Of a stretch of DNA of 64,000 bases, positions 33,991 to 46,000 are shown piece after piece. The position numbers and the translations under genes were made by a program. Each line of letters starts with the position of its first letter. Position 1 is the stretch's first letter. Source of the DNA: Isoetes taiwanensis (lineage: Eukaryota > Streptophyta > Lycopodiopsida > Isoetales > Isoetaceae); the NCBI GenBank assembly GCA_021234155.1, contig JAJEKV010000159.1:699018-763017 (forward strand), given 5' to 3'. The notes below the pieces were generated by a model. That model was not told where the DNA came from. It saw nothing but the letters and a program-made list of their open reading frames with translations, and made no database searches.

Positions 33991-34084
33991 AGTCTCGAGT
34001 TCGAGTCTCCATAGGTGCCTATATGCATGGGTAATTTGTAAAGAATCATTGTCACATGGTATAGTCTTGGATGCTCTGAGGACG

Positions 34085-34615
34085 AGCATAGTTCTAGTGG
34101 GAGAGGCATGAACGGGCCCATGGTAGATCACTTTCAGTATTCAATCCTTGAATGTGCACTGTATGCGTTCGAGAGATACCGCATAAATGGGACGAGCATA
34201 GTTCTAGTGGGAGAGATCATGAGCGGGCCCATGGTAGATCACTCGAGTATTCAATCCTTGAATGTGCCTCGGTATGCGTTCAGAGATACGGCATAAATGG
34301 GTAGAAGCGATTGCTCATAAACGTCTAAACGGTTTCCCGATTCGTTAAGGGCATGTTGGAGATACAGGCATAAATGTAACGGGCCCATGGTAGATCACTC
34401 GAGTATTCAATCCTTGAATGTGCCTGTGGGGCGTTCCCGAGATACCGGCATAAATGGGTAGAAGCGACTGCTCATAAACGTCTAGACGGTTTTCCCCAGT
34501 TCGTTAAGGGCATGTTGGAGATACCGGCATAAATGGGTAGAAGCGACTGCTCATAAACGTCTAGACGGTTTTTCCTAGTTTGTTAAGGGCATGTCTCGGT
34601 TAGGAACGTTACAAG
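34085..34615 (+). repeat. Rearranged tandem array of LTR ends
   Basis: Four or five partial copies of the preceding LTR tail follow one another. The GGGCCCATGGTAGATCACT block occurs at about 34115, 34226 and 34381. The GGCATAAATGG-GTAGAAGCGA block occurs near 34180, 34290, 34362, 34447 and 34528. The GTTAAGGGCATGT block occurs near 34345, 34503 and 34580. The array ends at GGAACGTTACA (34603-34613). Copies differ mostly at one site: CCGGCAT, CCGCAT, CGGCAT and CAGGCAT. Confidence 0.8.
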
Positions 34616-34619
34616 ATCG

Positions 34620-34990
34620 CACCACTACAATAAATGAAATCGTGCCAAATATCTCACATGCACCTAGGTTTTGGAATCCAGAACCTCCTGGAAATTGATA
34701 TGCTTATGAGAAAGATGCAAGGCAATATTAGCAAGATATATAGATAGCTTCATTGTACAAAGATATATGGCTTGCAATTAAAAAGTTATAAGTTCAAACT
34801 GTATCTCGTGCAACTATCTTTTACAAATGATCGTCACACCATCCTCCTCCTACAACAACGACGAATTGTGGAGCTGGAGCCAGAGTACTTGGACTTGGTG
34901 TAACTTGATTTATCTTGATAATGTCTATGAAACTTGGTGTCTGGCCTTGCTTTGAGGCAAGCCCATCCCAAAAGAATTCCGACAGAATTC
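34620..34990. other. Spacer between LTR array and LINE
   Basis: No gene seen. It contains an AT-rich part and then TTGTGGAGCTGGAGCC-type sequence; the left border of the neighbouring retroelement may fall here. Confidence 0.35.
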
Positions 34991-36599
34991 CGCATGCAGC
35001 AGTTAGAAGACGGGCTTTGCTTGGCACACTTTGAGAGGCAGCAGGATAAGCAGAGCCTTGCTGACTTGTAAGCTCGCGTGGATTCCCTCCTCACCACCAT
35101 AGAGATTATGGCACGGGACAAGCAGGGTGTTGAGCAGGATACGGTGGCAACTATCTCCGCCTAAGTCGGGCGAGGGGTCTACCACCATAATGAAAACGTC
35201 CGGAGCCGCCGAAGCGGCCGAGGCAAAGCTAAGAACCCTACTGAGTAGGGCTGAGAGACACAAGATCGGGAGATATAGGACTCAGAGCAACAATTAACCG
35301 GGGCAAGGGCCTCCATGCGAGGTCCATGAACAATTCGGCGATTGCGAATGAGTTGGCCAAGCGAGAGATTTCAACAGGGAGCTAGGCTCGGCTCCGCAGC
35401 GGCCAGAGGCCGCAACGGGGCGGAACAAGCACACATGCCCCACAGCCCACAAGTCGCCAAACAGGTAGACAGACACCACCTCCTCCATCTCGCACACCAC
35501 ACCCCTTCTTTGTGAACAACCCACACTCTAGACCACATGCATCACCTGCTGAGACAACTAATGTTGCCCCGTGACTCGGTGAACAGCGGGGCGAGGCCGC
35601 CCGGCGTCATAATGTGGTGGTATGTGGACTCTCGGAGAAGGCAGGAGAGGATCTCACCAAGTGCATCCAGATCGATCCTATCTCGCATGCCATTTCGGAC
35701 TACAGTGCACATTTCGAGCAAAGCCGCCCTTGGGGCTCAATCGCCGTCGCCTCACAAGATTGTCACTTTCACGATTGGCGGACATGCGAGTCAGCGCGGA
35801 GGCAATTCACATCGAGTAGGCAATTGAAGGGGACTACTCTTCGTGAATAGAACTGGGATCTTACTCCGATGCAACAAAGAGTCCCGCCGGCAGCCAGATG
35901 GCTCGCCGGGGATGTCCATCATCGGGTGCGAGGCACTGGTCCGAGGCAAGCCGCGATTTTTAGGCCCGGCGTCTGCGCCGAGGTCACCGATACAATACGC
36001 GCCAAGTCTGCTGCCACTAGGCGCTATCGCCACCAATACCCTTATCGCACCTCCGCTCCCGCCGCTACAACTGCTCCTCGTATTTGTTTTCGAGGCGCCC
36101 GACTGCGCTCCCCACTGGCGAACCAGATCATCGGCGTCTACATCAAATGCCAACAAATAGGAACTGTGCCTCGGATGGTATCTTGAACCGCTTCGGGGCT
36201 TCCCTTGGCCGGACACTAGGCCGCCGCCACTAGTCGCTCACGCCACCAATACCCCCTACTGCACCTCTCGCTCCATTTGCTACAATTGCTCCCGCAAATC
36301 GCTTTCCGCTCAGCCGCCTGCTTTGCTCCCCCCGCCGAAATCGGATCATGGCGGCGTCTACATCAAATGCCAACAAATAGGAGGCGTACCTCGGGATGGT
36401 ATCTCATTTTCCTCATGGAAGCGAGGGAACATGCGAGGAGACGCGAATCTAACCTCCCAGGCTATCTACATTTGCCGATTGTTCAATGAGTGCCTGCAGG
36501 CAAGCGAGGCATGGCGAGGGTTGCTACTACTGGAGTGCAACCTTAGGGATTTTTCAGTCTCGTTAACAAAAGCAGGCATTGTTTACAATCGCTACTTAT

Positions 36600-37075
36600 G
36601 GGTGCTTGGCGTCGATGCGACATGGCAATGGCGGCATTCTCTTCATAGCAGCATGCTATTTTCCACATGCCGAGAGCATCTTTTATAACACTCATTTGGA
36701 TGTGGGTAGATTGGAGCCCTATGTCGATCTATATGATGACATACAACCAACACAAACGGTTAGGCAAGGTTATGTTGCTTGGCGACTTTAATGCCTGCGG
36801 GAGCCGAAAGCGGGTCCCAAAATTTGAGCCCTGGCGAAGGGCGTCTTGCAGTTGAACCCCGAGAGGTTGCTTGGTCAAGGATATCGGGCGACAACCATAT
36901 TTTGTGCTATGGCGGCCGGTTGTTGTTGTTGGGTAGTATCTTTGACCTAGTTATTTGTAATGGGTTGGCACAATGGCCATCTTCCAGCGGCTGCATTTGT
37001 AGACAGGAGAACCAAGGGGGCGGCTCCAGTGTGGTGGATTATCTGGCGGTTGAAGAACGACACCTTTGGTATTAA
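36600..37075 (+). pseudogene. LINE endonuclease (APE-type) remnant
   Basis: In shifting frames the DNA reads GGILFIAACYFPHAESIFYN, DVGRLEPYVDLYDDIQ, KVMLLGDFNA, then FEPWRRASCS. Later it reads SIFDLVICNGLAQWPSSS and GGGSSVVDYLAV. GDFNA and S-VDY are conserved catalytic-core motifs of the exonuclease-endonuclease-phosphatase fold that nicks target DNA for non-LTR retrotransposition. Frame changes occur within the GDFN region (near 36780) and after CRQ. Confidence 0.75.
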
Positions 37076-37313
37076 TCGCGGGCGAGGAAGTGGACTCGAC
37101 CACCACCAGCCTTGTTTACATCTCCATTAACAAGCTCCCCGTGCATCTATCGCCTCAACACCCAGGTGCCCAGTGCGCTGACTGGACTTACCGTCGAGGG
37201 ACCTATGCCCACCGCTTGAGCATGACTGGCGGGGCTGGCAGCAACTCCCCACACTTCAACGACAAAGCGCTTTCGGCCCGACTCACACGCTTCGCCCGGT
37301 ACCGAGAGATGCT

Positions 37314-38450
37314 TTGGGAGAGACCGCAATAGATGGTTCGATGATGAGTGTCGGGAGTTCAAACGCACACTCCAGCAAGTCACTGATCCCACCTCCCGCC
37401 CACAGGCTATGTCAATACCGCTCCTTCCTCAAGAACAAGAAAGCCAAATACCTCGCAGAGCATCAGCAACAGATGTTTGGTCTCCTGGATCGGCACCCCA
37501 AGACATTCTGGAGAAGGGTCTTGAGCAAGACTGCACAGCCCACAGGGAACATCACCTCGGAGCAATGGGTACAATACTTGCAACAGCTTTACGACCCGCT
37601 CAGGAGCCGGACACCAGTCCCTCCACAGATAGGCATGGCTCTAGTCATCACAGAGGGGGATGTCATCATGGGCCTACAACGTCTAGCTAATGGGAAGGCA
37701 GCAGATTTAGATGGCATGTAGGCAGAACTTCTGAAATGGGCTGGGCCTCCACTGGTGTCTGTCCTCACGGCATTATTCAATAAAGCATTGCAAGAAGGCT
37801 TCCCTCCGCAGTGGACCACTAGTAGAGTTGTGCCCATATACAAGGCAGGGGACCCTCGATGCCCTGCCAACTATTGTACTATTATGGTCAGCTCTCTCTT
37901 TGCAAAACTGTTGGCTGGCATCCTTGAGCAGCGGCTGACAATATGGGCAGAGGAGGCAGATGTGTGAGCTCTCACACAAGCAGGTTTTTGGCCCAGGCAT
38001 TCCACCATTGATCATATCTTCACTCTGCGCACATTGACAAAACCTGTACTGTTGTTTCGTGGATTTCGCAAAAGCTTTTGATAGAGTGCCCCGGGCCGGG
38101 GTTATGGCACAGTTGACATTTGGGAACCCCCTTGACTTGCGGAATCACGTTATCTGAGCTATCTGAGGCATGCTCAGGCATCACATCGTCAGGACAGTCG
38201 GTAATTAGTAGTATTGGAGTGCGTCAGGGTTGCCCCCTCTCCTCCACACTCTTTGGCCTATATATTGACCAGCTGGAAGATTGGCTCTCTGAGCATGGAG
38301 GTGCAGGCGCCCACCTCATGCATCACACAATCTGGCAACTCATATATGCTGACGATGTCAACCTCCTGGCCTATACTCCAGAGGACATGCAACGTCACCT
38401 GGATGCCCTTGACACTTTTTGCCGATTCACTAGCAGGGACGAGATGTAGA
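37314..38450 (+). pseudogene. LINE reverse transcriptase (ORF2) of family A, disrupted
   Basis: The linker frame at 37400-37720 reads QYRSFLKNKKAKYLAEHQQQ and TFWRRVLSKTAQPTGNI, then GDVIMGLQRLANGKAADLDG, followed by a TAG. It continues AELLKWAGPPLVSVLTALFN and WTTSRVVPIYKAGDPRCPANY (fingers). Motif A is VDFAKAFDRVPRA near 38055-38095 with its aspartate. Motif B is SIGVRQGCPLSSTLFGLYID (38210-38270). Motif C is LIYADDVNLLAY with the catalytic YADD at 38345-38356. All core RT motifs survive, but TAG and TGA stops (37719, 37966) and frameshifts between A and B break the frame. The HLDALDTFC helix after motif C is typical of this element type. I cannot assign the clade without a tree. Confidence 0.85.
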
Positions 38451-39400
38451 GGTGGCTCCGACCTACAAGTACTTGGGGATCGAGTTCTCTACTACCACCC
38501 ATTGGTCGGGTCACGACGTGTTGGAAAGCACTATATGCCATGCAGAACAACAGCCACAAAGGCGTAGAAGTTGTATGCACAGGGCCACCGATCCACACTT
38601 GTTTTGGGCCTTGGTCGAGCCGGCCCTTTGTATAGGGCGAAGTGTAGGTGCGGTGATATCCCTCAATACACGGAATGACCTCGGCGGTGCGAAAGCCTTC
38701 TTCAACGCAGCCCATGGGGTAAAGTCCACAGTTCATACCGAGATCCTACTCCCGGGTTTTCTACCCCTTAATCCGGCATTGGGCGCCATATCATTTACTT
38801 CGAAGGTGGTTGCTATGGGTGATACGTTTGCTTCAACCTTGCTTTGGCCATGGCGATGGGTCCCTAACGCTGGCTTCTTGGAAGGACAAGCAAGCTCGGT
38901 GGTTTCTCCACTTATTTGCGGGGTGTGCAGCAAGCGGTCGCGGCATGTAAGGACAAAGAAAGATCACAAGGCACTTAAGGCGTCACCTAGATGCTACTTT
39001 CCTTCGCAAGCTCGGGATGCGGATGCTCGACGCGCCGCGTTAAGGCGGCACACTATCGCCAAAGAAGTCAATCCCTAGGGCTCACGAGGCCCACACCGTA
39101 TTTGTACACCGGGTTGCATATGAAGAAGGACTTATAGCTTCCCCGTGCGGGTGCACATCTCTCCACATTGAGCGGGGATCGTTGGGCTCGGAAAGCACGA
39201 GCAAAGGCTTTGCGATGTTGCCACCAGGGCGCCATTGAGGATTATTCGGATCTACCCGGCGTTTGCTCATATCAGAGGCGGTATGTTCGATTACTAGTGC
39301 CTGGCCAACCGTTGCATGAGTTATTGAATACGACGTCAATGGGTTTGTTGGGGTCATACCTCTAGGAGGTTATGGATGCACGAACTTAGTTGTGTCCTCC
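38451..39400 (+). pseudogene. LINE ORF2 C-terminal region
   Basis: A 208-codon open frame (38452-39078) starts TYKYLGIEFSTT, the thumb-proximal motif after the RT. It continues PALCIGRSVGAVISLNTR and later DADARRAALRRHTIAKE. The following frame has RCCHQGAIEDY...LPGVCSYQRRY, a degenerate Cys/His knuckle like that of other LINE C-termini. Copy 4 and the end fragment at 63.7 kb align with this region. Confidence 0.65.
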
Positions 39401-39564
39401 GGGATGGTGAACCGGTCTTATACAATTATAAAATGTGCAAAGACACTTATTATCGCTAAGGTTTTCCCTCAAAACCCCTTTGGGACGGTTTTTAAATCGC
39501 TCGGGTAATACGCCACGCTTCTCTTTTTGTTTGGGTCCATAGGCCAATTGGTCCGTGGACGCTA

Positions 39565-39604
39565 AAAAATCTATTCTATTCTATTCTATTCTATTCTATT
39601 CTTT
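39565..39604. repeat. (TCTAT)n LINE tail
   Basis: About six pentamers directly follow the 3' UTR of LINE copy 3. It is the analogue of the AATTC tail of copy 1 and the CATTCT tail of copy 4. Confidence 0.85.
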
Positions 39605-40101
39605 TATGCAAATTGGTTAGACAAAGTGCTTGATGCAGAATTCGTTTTATACACAGGAGGATAGCCTCTATATTTTAGCATTTAACCCATCTCGGAACTG
39701 AGAAATCGGCCCTTGTTGACAACCACAAAACCCTGCTAGCCAGATTTCTTTTTATCGAGCTTTTTATGCATCTCATTTTAACACCAAAAGCTGTAAAGCA
39801 AACTTTCTCTTAAACTCGAGGCTTTTCTCTTATTCAAAAAGTCTCTTCTCAGAACAGAGCTCCTAGCTACGGTGGTAGGGATCATTGCTTTCGTAATTTG
39901 AAGGCGGCGTTTATTACGCCAGGGAATCTCCCTCACTCAAAGATTCCCCTTAAAATATTCTTCGGCGGCACCGCCACACTCAGCGGCGCACATGAGGAAG
40001 ATACCCTTGGGGTTTGACCGCTTTAACCCACAAACAAATTCGAGCAAATTTTTCACCCACACAACAGCGGAAGAGGATATGCATCGAGGAAGAAAAGCTA
40101 C
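39605..40101. other. Intergenic or intronic DNA
   Basis: If the exon-like ORF at 40102-40311 is real, its intron would begin here on the minus strand. Nothing else was recognised. Confidence 0.35.
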
Positions 40102-40311
40102 CTGATGTATGGTACTAACCATGCCATCGAGCTCCTCCTCCGATTCGGCAGCGAGAAAAACACCCCTTCCAAGATCAACATCCACGAAAATTCTTCTTGA
40201 TTTTTTAAGGCGGCTTTGCCAAAAAGTAGGCTTCCTCAGTACAAGATCGTTGCGAACAGGGTGAGATTGTCTAAGCTTTTTGTCCAAATTCACCATCGGA
40301 ACAATTTTCAA
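40102..40311 (-). CDS. Exon-like ORF of unknown function
   Basis: On the minus strand an ATG at 40311 opens MKIVPMVNLDKKLRQSHPVR, then KPTFWQSRLKKSRRIFVDVD, and an acidic EEELDGMVSTIHQ. CAG|GTAGCT at 40102/40101 would be a donor site, giving a 70-codon first coding exon. The composition is gene-like (charged, no repeats). I do not recognise the family, and no second exon was found. It could be a 5' exon of a gene running towards lower coordinates, or a relic. A second basic frame at 40863-41075 (LRQVQKDLLERMWDACKSVY) on the same strand also looks protein-like but is unplaced. Confidence 0.3.
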
Positions 40312-41257
40312 AGCCTAAGGAGTATCAGAGATAAGAGCTTCTAGGGCTGATAAACAGTTTGCATAGACAACGGCTAGGATCCAACATCGGAGAGGACCTA
40401 CCCGTTAAAAGTAGATCAGATTCTGGCATTTAATCCATTGCAATATGCAAGTGTGAAGGAATTCACAATTTAACCAAATACTCTGTTCACTACCTCCGTC
40501 TAAAATTGCCACATTACAGTAATCCTCACGCAGCCCTGATTAATCAGGAGGCCGAGCTGACAAGCCGGGAATCAGCGCTGCCGGCCGGCTGCGTGAAGGT
40601 CCTTCGTTTTCTATTTCCCTAACCTCAAACAAAAATCAAACCTTGAACAATGAAGATCATACTTATTTAGAATTTATTTAGAATCTTATCATGCTTGAAA
40701 CAGGGAATAAAGTAGTCTGTACATGCTCAAACACAGAGATACCCACAGGGCATCACTGCCAGAAAGAAGTAATACGCTCCCACACTGCACAAAACAAAGA
40801 TCTAAGGTTTATGCACAGAAAAACGAAGCAAGACCTTCAATTCAGAGAGCCCAGTACAGAAATCACTCCACATCCCGCTTGTTTAGTCGGTTCAGCGGCT
40901 TGGCTGTTTCGGTTGCTGCAGAGGCGCCGGATTCAGAAGGGGGCAGGGTAACTCCAGGCCATGACTTACAGAGGCAGTGCTGGCCTTCGGCTATCCCATC
41001 ATACACACTTTTACATGCATCCCACATCCTTTCCAGGAGGTCTTTTTGCACTTGGCGCAGTTCGAAGCGTAACACATCTTGCTTGATCTTCCAGAAAACA
41101 GAGGTACCCTTTTGTTTCTAAACGTCTCTATTATTTACAGGCCCAAAAGGACCCACTTTCGTGCACATGCCTACCATCCCACTAAATTATTATTTTTCTT
41201 TCTCTGATCTGACTCCCATTTACGCCAAAAACAACTGTTCCCTTCAGATCCGACGCT

Positions 41258-43057
41258 ATGCAAAGGGATGAAAATGGTAGATTTTGTTTTCGGTTAAATT
41301 CTGGCCATTTGATGCCAGCAATTGGATTTGGCACATGGTGATGCAAAGCATATGAACTCAACGACGTTCTCAACACTGCAATCCAGGTCTGTTGGCTAAC
41401 ATTTTAGATCTTCTTTGATGCTTAATTTCACCACATGCGCTAACTTTCTAGCCCATAGTTAAGGCTTAAATCAAACTGTTGATGATCTGCTCAATACCCA
41501 TTATATCTCCTTCAAAAAATATAAAGCCACCAAGTTTTAGGGCGCTCTTTTTCCATCTTCTTAACAATTTAATAGATCTTATCTCGCTTCACATTCTTTT
41601 GCCAACCTATCTACAGGTGGGATATCGACATGTAGACTGTGCTTCTGTTTACAAAAACCAACATGCGGTGAGATCTAGAGTCATCATATATCATTTATGC
41701 ATTCAGTTCATCATTTTCTTGCCTACAGGTTGGTGCTGCTTTGAAAGAGATTTTTAGCAACGGCCAGGTCAAACGTCAGGACCTTTGGATCACATCCAAA
41801 TTATGGTGATTTTTGTTACCTAATTAACATAAAGGATTTTTTTGTCTGAGCAGTGAACATGTCTTAGCAAAGGAAGAATTCATCCAAGAAGAGCAAACTT
41901 GAGCCATTATGAGATTGTGAGGGTATTTTGCACTTAATTTTGATCTGCAATTAACATCTGGGCTGCCTAAGTCTATTTGAGTTAGTAATTCTCAAGTAAT
42001 GAATGCTGTAGTATTCTATTGTAGGACCATATATGGAGATACAAATTATAAGTGGGAAGTGATTGTTCAGGACTGTTTTATGTTTTGAACGGAAGTCATT
42101 TGGCTCCATGTTCTTGCAAAGGTGTTGAGGTTATGCATTTCAATTGCCTAGGTCTACTGATCATCCCCCCGAAGATGTTGAAGAGGCAGGAGACAAGACA
42201 CTGGCAGATCTCCAGCTCCAGTATCTTGATCTTTATATTGTAAGAAAATCTAGGCAGAAATCAATTTGCGCCATCTGCTTGCTTAAAGCCATTATGCTGG
42301 ATATGCATTGGCCAGTGAGGTTGAAGAAAGGTCGGACAACTAGAAATCCTGAAGATTTTGCACCTCTGGACTTGGAAGCAACATGGTGGGCCATGGAGAG
42401 ACTTGTTGCAGTCGGCAAAGTGAGATGCATAGGAACAAGCAATTTTTCTACCAAAATCTTGTTTCCTATGCAAAAATTACGCCAGCAGTTAATCAAGTTG
42501 AGTGTCATCCGTTGGCCAAGCAACAAAGACGCCGATTGCATACTGCATCTCCAATGGCACTCCATATGTCTGTAAGTTTTGGTCAACTTGATCATTTCAG
42601 AGTAGAGAGTTTTCACGGCAATCCTGTTTTCAAGCTTCTTTCATTTTTAGGCCTCATTCCTCCTCTTGGTTGCTTAGACAATATATTTGCAATACAGCAT
42701 CCTATAGTGGTTAAGGCAGCTAGAAAATTGGTCGAAACTCCAGCTCAAGAGTGGCCCTTCGCTGGGGCTTCAGAGTGAAAGTAATGGTGGTACTTTGACC
42801 AAGAGTGGAAATTCTGAGAGAATTATATCAAACTATGATGTGTTTGAATGGTCAATTCCAGAAGACATATTCAATGAATTCTCTAAAATTGAACAGGTAT
42901 TTACATTTGATATTAGTCTCTCACTTGTGATGACAGAGTTCATGCTTAGTTCTTTGTCACATATTTTTAGGTAAGACTTCTACAAGGAGAAACCTGGCTA
43001 AATGAAAGCACCAGTCCATATCGAACATTAGAAGAGCTCTGGGATGGCGAGATATAA
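41258..43057 (+). pseudogene. AKR4C-type NADPH-dependent aldo-keto reductase, multi-exon, disrupted
   Basis: AKR4C enzymes are cytosolic NADPH-dependent reductases that detoxify aldehydes and ketones. Exons read: 41258-41386 (ATG; FRLNSGHLMPAIGFGTW-stop; donor at CAG|GTCTGT), 41617-41667 (VGYRHVDCASVYKNQHA, with catalytic Asp and Tyr), 41729-41805 (VGAALKEIFSNGQ...ITSKLW), 42152-42239 (STDHPPEDVEEAGDKTLADL, QYLDLYI), about 42306-42571 (HWPVRLKKG, GTSNFS, then +1 frame PAVNQVECHPL), 42651-42896 (PLG, HPIVVKAARKLVETPAQ, then other frames; SERIISNYDVFEWSIPED) and 42971-43057 (VRLLQGETWLN...EELWDGEI-stop). The splice sites and the conserved C-terminus remain. A TGA at 41339, frameshifts near 42455, 42745 and 42780, and no AG before HWPV indicate a non-processed duplicated pseudogene. 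A sequence or assembly error is the alternative for some of these. Confidence 0.9.
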
Positions 43058-46000
43058 TAGATACGAGGGCCAAAGTACCAATTGCTGAAGATTTTATCAA
43101 TGGCTGTTCCACCAAATATATATAGTCATTTCAAACTACCAAATTAAAAATTTATTGAATGGATTTACCACAAGTGTTTTTCAATGGAAGAAGCCGCATA
43201 TGCCCCTAGCATTCTTTGCCTCATGTACATAATCAGTTACTGTGGGAACAGAACGGCAGTCGTAGTCACAGATTTTTAATTCGTAAGTAATGCATGCAAT
43301 TAAAGCAATCAAACTTAAAGTACCGCCTGTGTGGAGGGAGCTCACCCGGAACCTTCCCGAGCCACACAAAACGCCAGGAATTTCAACATGTACAGCTTAC
43401 TGTAGTTGGTACACATATTTAAACATCTTACTGCAGTTGTTTAACCAGAATCGCATACCACAACAATTTAATGGAGCCTCTCCTATGGGAGGAATTGATG
43501 GAGATGGGAATGGCTACTCTCCACCACCATTCAACACATGCAAGCTTATCACAGTTGTAGCCATCGAAGAACCATTATTTCAGAAAATCCATTATGGTAA
43601 TTTAGAAATTGCATGTTGTATCCACAGTAATTTATCTGGTACTTGTTCTTGCTCATGTATATACCATGTGAATTTTTCTTGCCATGCCTAGAGGAGTCAC
43701 AAAACAGGGGTCCAGCTTTAAATTTTGATTTTCATTATTGCCCAAAATCCTACATACAAACCATAGGCAATAAAAGATTTATTAGCATTGTTGTCCAAAT
43801 CCTTAAAAGTGATGTGATGAGTCATTGCATTCGTTTCGGCAACCTGTTTCCATCCTACAATTGTGGAAAGTGTCTCCATAAGATGTATTTCTTTCAAATC
43901 AGTCAAAATAGGAATATCAATGTACCCAGTGTACTTCCACATGTAGCTTTTATGGATGCAGCCATGTAAATTACAGAGTGTACAAATCAATGAAGACACT
44001 ACATGTTTTAGCAACTCGTATCTGAATGACAAGTCAAGAACTTGTGAACGTCATTGCTGACAGCACATGAAATTCTTCTCTACCATGCTGTAATCAAAAA
44101 TTAAATGCTGATTGTATGCATTGAGGGAACTATATGGTCTGCAACTACTTGTGAGGCAAGTGAGTTGGAACTGCTTGCTGCATCTGTAGCATCAAGTAAA
44201 AGGTAGGTAAATGGTTGTAGAACAAACATCCTTTCAGACAAGACATTAATGTTTAAGCGTCTTTTGCAATCTGCTTCAGCTTCCATTATTAATGAGATTG
44301 AAGACATGCAACTACGGCATTTTGTGAAGCCAATGATGATGATGTTTGCGAGGGCTAAAGGTCAAACCAGATTCCAACTATAAGAGATGTCGAAGTTTGA
44401 GGAACTTAATTATAGCTAAATCCAAGAGCAACCCAGACTGCAGCCTGCAACAACGAGAAAGTACATAAAATCATGATAAGATGCAACTTTAAGTGGGTTA
44501 GAATGTCGACAAAGGCAATGTTCAATCCACTTATGCCCAATGCGTGTGAGGGTCTAGAGGATACAGAGTGAATTTAACCATGAGTCCAATTCAGCATATA
44601 CCAATGGCATGTTCAGCTGAACAAGTAAAACCAAATGGAACATGCATATTGCTACCCAAATCATTATTTTAGAAGTCTGGGGAGGGAACTCATCTGTTTG
44701 AACACTTAATTCAGCTACAGTATGTGGTTTGCTACTGATATACCTACGTTGCGATTGTTTCAAATAGAAATGTACCTCCCTTCACATAGACTGTAGTGCA
44801 TATGCTTATCTAAACTACTACTTAAAGCTTGACTTCTGACTCTCTATTGAATAAACAAATCTGCTGTCATGCTGATGTAGACTGTTGTGTGTTTCAAAAT
44901 TCCCAAATGACATACGAGGAACAAAGGCAGTATATGAAAAACACAGTGAACATTTTAATTTGATGATATTTACCCGTCAAATACTTGAGTCCACTTAGGA
45001 ACAGCCAGGTATCCTTCTTATTCATTCTATCCAGTTCCTGTGGAAGGCACAATATATCAACTGCAAACTGTAACAACCACAAAGCTCAAATGGCAAAGTA
45101 CCCAGGGTTTAGGAGCAGTACACATTGCTCCTAAAGACCTCAGGCACTTAGACACTTTCTACATGATCATTGAACAGTTCCACCAACTTGAAGCCCTACC
45201 AGAATCCTTCCCTCCCACATTTTGTATTGCCACCCAGAAATCAAAAAGCAGCCAACAACACTGTGATTACAAATTGGATGACAGAGCTGCTTTGTTGAAG
45301 AGGGAACACACACAATATAAGCTGTACAGCCTACGTTTGTGACACATTATTATCAATTCTAATTTGCACTAGATGTGTATGTACTCTAAAGAAACAAGAG
45401 CAGCTAACCTTAAAGCCACATGAAAAAAATGCAGTAAGAGAGTTCATGTTCTCAAGCTTCAGCCTGCATAGGGACAGATTTGTAATTTAGAAAAGTGCGA
45501 AAGAAAGATTGAAAACAAGTAAAGATCTAGGGTAAAGGAAGCTTACCATGTGAGGAAACAATTAGAGCTCGAGCCGATCTAGAGGTGAGCCAAGGGATTC
45601 GTGGAGAAATGAGAAGAGATCTGATTTCGTGCCATGGTTCCGGAAGGGCAAAACAGTGGAGGACTGATGTTATGTGTTCAGCTGTTTATTTATAGGCAAT
45701 AAAATTCAAATCAAATATAAGAAGCCACGTCACGCCAGCTATAAATTATCATTAACACATTTTCCAGAAAATATATTATTGGGTTGCCCTAGAGGTAGGT
45801 GAGTGATGAGGAACTGGCATATTCAAGAAGATATTCATTCTGGACATTTGAGATATTGCATCTAGATGAGTAAGACGTCTCTCGAGCTATGGATCTCATC
45901 AATCGATGGCGATTTAGAATTTTTGTTGTATCATGTTTATGACGGTTCATACTGAAGGGAAGTACGCAAGCATAGTTTGGGAAAGTCAGTCTATTTGGAG

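Larger units (their letters stand above)
34990..39600 (+). mobile_element. LINE family A, copy 3 (most complete; endonuclease, RT, C-terminal region)
   Basis: The element is GC-rich compared with its AT-rich flanks. A possible ORF1-like coil-forming piece (MQQLEDGLCLAHFERQQDKQ) lies at 34990-35160, followed by a CG-rich leader. Leader block GTCTACATCAAATGCCAACA occurs twice (36135 and 36355) within a roughly 220-bp tandem duplication. Then come the endonuclease, linker, RT and C-terminal region described separately. The 3' end reads GGTCCATAGGCCAATTGGTC, then a CTAAAAAAT block and (TCTAT)6 (about 39565-39600). The 5' border is not certain. Multiple stops and frameshifts make it non-autonomous; some indels fall at CAG/CTG words. 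Confidence 0.8.

Noticed and set aside
35787-36216. Overlapping 105-141 codon ORFs on both strands of the LINE leader
   Set aside because: High-GC leader with tandem duplication; no recognisable domain and no conservation with copy 4 at protein level that I could see.
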